A stretch of 64,000 nucleotides of DNA from assembly GCA_026008535.1 (NCBI GenBank), contig BRKX01000011.1:48406183-48470182 (forward strand), given 5' to 3'. The stretch comes from Perilla frutescens. Lineage: Eukaryota; Streptophyta; Magnoliopsida; Lamiales; Lamiaceae. The stretch's first letter is position 1, and each line of letters opens with the position of its first letter. A program made the position numbers and the translations under genes. The notes beneath the pieces are model-generated. The model worked only from the letters and a program-made list of their open reading frames with translations, searched no databases and was not told the DNA's origin. This document shows, one piece after another, positions 59,101-64,000 of this stretch.

Positions 59101-62100
59101 CCACTCCACTCTAAAAAATCCTTGAGATTAAATAAGGACCTCCCCATTTAGTCTTAAGTTTTCCGAAAAACAACTTCAACCTCGAGTTGAAAAGCAATAT
59201 GACATCTTTAAAAAATCATTTGGTAGGGAGACATGCCCAATGGAGTTTTGTAGGCCGTTCTATAGGCCCATAATTCTTCATCGAGGTGGCTCGCCCAATC
59301 TTTTCCGTTCGTCTTTACCACCTTTTGGAGGACTTGTTTCACCTCACGATTTGCAAGCTCGACTTGCCCATTTTCTTGTGGGTGGTAAGGAGTTGTCACC
59401 TTGTGTTTTACTCCATGTCGAATTAGGAGGCTAGCCATCCACTTATTGCAAAAATAGGTGCCTCCGTCACTTATCAAAGCTCGTGGTGCTCCGAATCTTG
59501 TTAGAATATTCCTTTGAAGGAATTTCAGCACAACTCTCGAGTCATTAGTCTTTGTAGGAATGGCCTCGATCCACCTTGATAGATAGTCCACCGCAAGAAG
59601 GATATAGAGATTTCCTTCGGAGGCCACAAAGGGGCCCATAAAGTCAATCCCCTAAACATCAAACAGTTCAACTTCAACAATGGTATTCATCGACATTTCA
59701 TCTCTTTTCAAAATCGACCCCATCCTTCGGCATCTCTCGCACCCTTTCACAAACTCTCCACAATCTCTAATCAAGGAGGGACAATAGAACCCGCTTTGTA
59801 GAATCTTTCTTGCGGTTCTATTGGATGCAAAATGGCCTCCACAAGGTGAATTGTGGCATGCCTTTAGAATCTCGCTCCATTCCTCCTCCGGTACACACCT
59901 TCTAAGCATGGAATCGGCACACCTTCTAAAGAGATACGGTTCCTCCCATATATAGAATTTGAGGTCGTGGAAGAATTTCTTCCTTTGGTAGCTTGTCATC
60001 TCTATGGGCACTACTTTGACAACAAGATAGTTGATAATATCCGCAAACTATCGGACTTTTGTTGATGCCGACATGATTCTCTCATCAGGAAAACTCTCAT
60101 TGATTGGCCATGTGTTCTCTTCCTCTCATTTCACATGCTCCAACTGGGACAAATGATCCGCCACCACGTTCTTGCAACCTTTTCTATCTTGGATCTCCAC
60201 ATCAAATTCTTGGAGAAAGAGAATCCATCTTATGAGCCTCGGCTTTGCATCTTTCTTTGCAAAGAGATGCCTCAAGGCGGCATGATCGTTGTGCACAATA
60301 GTTCAGGCCCCAATGAGAGAGGGCCTAAACTTGTCGAATACGTATACCACTGCCAAGAGCTCCTTTTCCGTGGCGGTGTAGTTCACTTGAGCCAGATTCA
60401 ATGTTCTACTTCCGTAGTAAATCACCCGGAAGAGTTTATCCCTCTTTTGTCTAAGAGCGGCTCCTACCACAATCTCGCTTGCGTCACACATCACCTCAAA
60501 TGGCTCACTCTAATTGGGTGTGATAAGCACGGGTGCTGTGATGAGGGCTTTCTTCAACGTCTTAAAAGCCTGCAAACAATTAGAATCAAAATCAAATTCA
60601 ATGGCTTTTTCAAGTAGACGACAAAGAGGTTTAGAAACTTTGGAAAAGTCTTTAATAAAACGCCTATAAAACCCGACGTATTCCAAGAAGTTTCTAACCC
60701 CCTTTTCATTTGATGGGGGAGGTAGTTTCTCAATGGAAACGATCTTTGCCCGGTCTACCTCAAAACCTTCACCCGATACCTTGTGTCCTTGAACAATGCC
60801 ATTTCTCATCATGAAGTGGCATTTTTCCCAATTAAGTACAAGGTTGGTGTCTTCACACCTCTGCAAGACTTGTGTTAGATTATCAAACATATATCGAAGA
60901 AATCTCAAAATACAGAAAAATCATCCATAAACACCTCCGTGATGTTTTCAATCAATCCATGAAAGATGGACATCATACACCTTTGAAAGGTGGCGGGTGC
61001 ATTACACAACCCAAATGACATTCACCTATATGTAAATATGCCATATGGACAAGTAAAGACGGTCTTCTCTTGGTCCTTAGGAGCAATCATGATTTGATTA
61101 TACCTCAAGTAACCTTCAAGAAAGCAATAAAATTCATGACCCGCCAACCAATCAAGCATTTGATCTATGAAGGGTAAAGGAAAATGATCTTTTCTAGTGT
61201 ATGCATTCAAAGCCCTGTAATCTATACACATTCTCCAACTGGTCACCACTCGAGTAGCAATTGTTTCTTTATTATCATTTTCAACAATAGTCATCCCCTC
61301 TTTTTTAGCAACCATTTGAGTAGGACTCACCCACTCACTATCCGAAATAGTAAAAATTATCCCGGTATCAAGAAATTTCAACACCTCTTTTCTAACCACT
61401 TCTTGTAAAATGGGGTTAAGTCTCCGTTGATTTTGCACTTTCGGCTTATAATCTTCTTCTAACAGAATTTTATGCATGTAAATAGAAGAATTTATCCTTT
61501 TAAGATCTAAAATTGACCACCATATAGTGCTTTTAAATTTTCTTAACACCTTTAGCAACTTATCCAATTACTCATCCGATAGAAGTGAAGAAATGATTAC
61601 CGGTTTTTGCTTGTCGTCATCTAGATACGCATACCTCAAGTGTGTAGGTAGAGGCTTCAACTCCATTTCCTCATTTGCTTTCAACTCTTCCTTTTCCTTT
61701 GATGTTTGGTCCTCATCTCTCAATGGCAAGAACTCTGGCTTCCTCAAAGAGGATTTCTGAAAAGAATTCATCATAGAAATGGAATCACATAGACCAAAAT
61801 CATCATTAGGCAAATAATTAAAGATAGAGTTAGAAATACAAATCTCAAGAGGATCTTTTGATCTACACAAATCCTCCTCTTCTACACACTCATCCACCAT
61901 TTGGAGCACCTTGCACTCCTCTATGTTCTTCATCTCTTTTTCAGAATGTTGGATTACTTTTTGAAAGGAGAATGTAACTTTTTCTTCGTTGACTCTCAAG
62001 GTAAGCTTCCCCTTTTCCACATCAATCAAGGCCTTACCCATGTTCAAAAAGATCACCTAAAGATAAGAGGAACTTTCTTGTCTTCTTCTATATCAAGTAC

Positions 62101-64000
62101 CACAAAGTCAACCAAGAAGATAAACTTGTTAACCTTCACAAGCACGTCTTCTACCACCCCCTTAGGATATGTCAAGGATCGGTCGGCCATTTGAAGACAA
62201 ATGGTGGTAGGCTTGATCTCCCCCATTTTCAATTTTGAAAAGAATGATAGGGGCATAAAATTGATGCTTGCCCCTAGATCATATAAGGCCTTGCCCACAT
62301 GATTCTCTCTAATGGTGACCGAGATATTGAAGCTTCCTGGATCTTTCATCTTTACGGGCAACTTCTTTTGTAGTAAGGCACTACAATTCTCGTCTCATAC
62401 TCCCCCAATCTCCTCTTCTTTGAAATCATATCTTTCAAAAACTTTGCATAGTTTGGCATTTGTTGAATTGCTTCAACAAGAGGGATGTTGATTTGTACCT
62501 TTCTAAAGATGTCGAGGAACCGAGATAATTACTCGTCACTCTTCACCTTTTGGAGTCTTTGTGGGTATGGTATAGGAACTTTGCACTCCTTCAGTATCTT
62601 CTTGGTTGATACTTCTTTCTCTTTCCCTTTCTCTTGTTTATCAATTTTCTTCAATTTTGGACTCAAGTTCTCTTGACTTTGTCCTCTTCTTTCTTCGCAT
62701 CATTAGGTTGCTCATCAATCCTTTCTTGATTCTCTTTTTCACTCGGCATAACGGGGCCATCATAGGCGGTTCCGCTCCTCAAGATAATGGCCTTGCATTG
62801 ATCCTTCGGATTCACAGTTGTATTGCTTGGGAACTTGCCTTGTTGATATTGGCTTCCCAAGATGGTTACAAATTGTCCCATTTGCTTCTCCAACATGTTG
62901 ACTTGGTTGCCAATCGCTCCGACGGTATTCTCTAACTTCCCAACACGAGTTTGAGATTCTTTCATGTAGTTCTCCGTCTTCCCCATAAATGTCATCAAGA
63001 GATAATCTATTTTTGGCTTTTTCTCCTCATCAATCACGCCATTTGTCACTGAAAAATCAGGAGGTGGTTGGATGGCATCATTTGGGTTACCATAGGACAA
63101 GTTTGGATGTTGAGCCCTATTTTGGTAACCTTGGTTTCTGCCATATTGACCTCCATATTTGGGCTTGTACCCCGGATTGAATGGCCTTTGTCGATTCGAA
63201 TAGCCTCCTTGGTTTACATAGTTAACCTCCTCAAATTGACTTTGAGAGGTCTTGGCTTTTGGATTGGTGAAGACTTCAATCTTTGAATTTAAAGTTGCCA
63301 TTTGAGCCGCCAATAGCCCAAGTGTATCTGAACTTGATGTTGATGCAACCTTCTTCATAATTTGGACTCTCTCTCTTGCCACCGGCCATTGAAATGAATT
63401 TGAGGCCATTTTCTCAATTATCCTCATTGCTTCATCCGGTCCTCTTGCTAACAATGATCCTCCCGCGGCCGCATCCATGAGTGTCCTCTCTTCAGGTTTA
63501 ATTCTACAATAGAAGATGCACACTTGGTGATCGGTTCCAAAACCATGTCTGGGGCACTTCCTTAGCATCTCTCTAAAGCGTTCCCACGCCTCATACAAGC
63601 TTTCTTCATCCCATTACTTGAACACAGTGATATCTCCTTTTAATTTGAGAGTTTTTCTGGGTGGGAAAAACTTATGAAGAAACTTCGTCACTAATTGGTC
63701 CCATGTTTGGAATGACCCTTGAGCTTGGCTCAACCACCATGTTTCTGCCTTGTCGGTCAAGGAGAATGGAAAGAGCCGGATTCGAATTGCATCTTCCGGG
63801 ACTCCATTCATCTTCATTGTCCTAGTATACTCAAGGAATTTGCGAATGTGCTCATGTGGATCCTTCATAGGTGTCCCTCAGAAATGGTTTTATTGGATCA
63901 TGAGTATGAGAGAGGTCTTGAACTCGAAATTGTTGGCTTGAATAGGTGGTCTATTGGCTACCCCTTGATCAATGACGGGTTGGAAGAGGTTTCGGATTAG
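59100..64000 (-). pseudogene. Gag-pol of element 2, broken by stops and frameshifts
   Basis: Read downward: gag core (63868-63600, then YEAWERFREMLRKCP at 63598), Asn/Gln-rich gag tail to 62663, protease with DLGAS around 62270, reverse transcriptase 61567-60510 with FMDD near 60930, RNase H around 60494-60303 (MCDAS), integrase finger 60011-59652 (GGHFASNRT, CERCRRM) and core 59639-59208 (LLAVDYLSRW, ISDGGT, NGQVELANRE). Frame changes lie between 62663 and 62361, near 62055 and between 61022 and 60908. At 59208 the integrase stops at SPYQMIF and joins sequence that in element 1 lies about 95 codons further on, so a C-terminal piece is deleted. Not functional. Confidence 0.88.

Larger units (their letters stand above)
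51947..64000 (-). mobile_element. Element 2: Athila-type Ty3/gypsy retrotransposon, 5' end outside window
   Basis: On the minus strand: gag and pol (64000 to about 59100), an LTR-like CG-rich tract, a leader intron, a post-pol ORF, a polypurine tract and a 3' LTR (51947-53515). Same architecture and clearly related proteins to element 1, but diverged throughout and with frameshifts as well as stops, so it is older. The 5' LTR and primer-binding site lie beyond 64000. Confidence 0.9.

Overview
This is nuclear DNA of a flowering plant, most likely a eudicot. The evidence is spliced genes with GT..AG introns, plant-type families (a TOPP-type PP1 phosphatase, an MTP1-like vacuolar zinc transporter, a RABA2-type GTPase), a nuclear tRNA-Ser, AT-rich intergenic DNA and a dense load of plant transposons. 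Nothing points firmly to an order; an asterid such as Lamiales is only a guess.

Layout. 1-3.3 kb: 5' half of a PP1 catalytic-subunit gene (minus strand; exon 1, long intron, part of exon 2) and its GA-repeat promoter. 3.3-10.8 kb: AT-rich DNA with a FAR1/FRS-like exon fragment, three roughly 0.5-kb direct repeats, a foldback Mutator-like MITE with a perfect 9-bp target duplication, and a telomere-like minisatellite. 10.84-23.73 kb: a complete Athila-type Ty3/gypsy LTR retrotransposon (element 1, plus strand). 24.49-26.88 kb: a Mutator-like element (MULE) with a 9-bp duplication, carrying the C-terminal part of a MuDR-type transposase and a tRNA-derived SINE nested in one arm. 26.97-37.25 kb: an inverted-repeat element with its own 9-bp duplication, holding a full-length endogenous pararetrovirus (Caulimoviridae, minus strand), whose polymerase gene is split by a solo LTR (5-bp duplication). 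38.1-38.8 kb: an inverted-repeat element with a palindromic minisatellite and a GC-rich core. 40.2-43.8 kb: the host genes MTP1-like (plus) and RABA2-like (minus), convergent. 44.8-45.2 kb: a hAT MITE. 46.25 kb: tRNA-Ser(AGA). 46.9-47.4 kb: a four-TM plant membrane protein. 48.2-51 kb: a gutted Ty1/copia element. 51.95-64 kb: a second, older Athila-like element (element 2, minus strand) that landed in a SINE and runs off the window.

The most interesting signal is shared by the two Athila-like elements. Downstream of pol, each carries what looks like a second transcription unit: a CG-rich tract that repeats sequence of its own LTR, a leader with a well-formed 5' splice donor, an intron of 0.57 or 1.52 kb, an acceptor just upstream of an ATG, a related protein of about 560-590 codons (acidic or basic N-terminus, Athila-ORF-like globular domain, coiled coil, Gln/Pro/Tyr-rich tail), and an extra polypurine tract just past its stop. 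This layout is read from sequence; its expression is inference. Element 1 is also odd in having 17 premature stops but no frameshift in about 7.1 kb of coding sequence. The second highlight is the nested stack of MULE-type repeats, whole pararetrovirus and solo LTR, each layer dated by its own target-site duplication.
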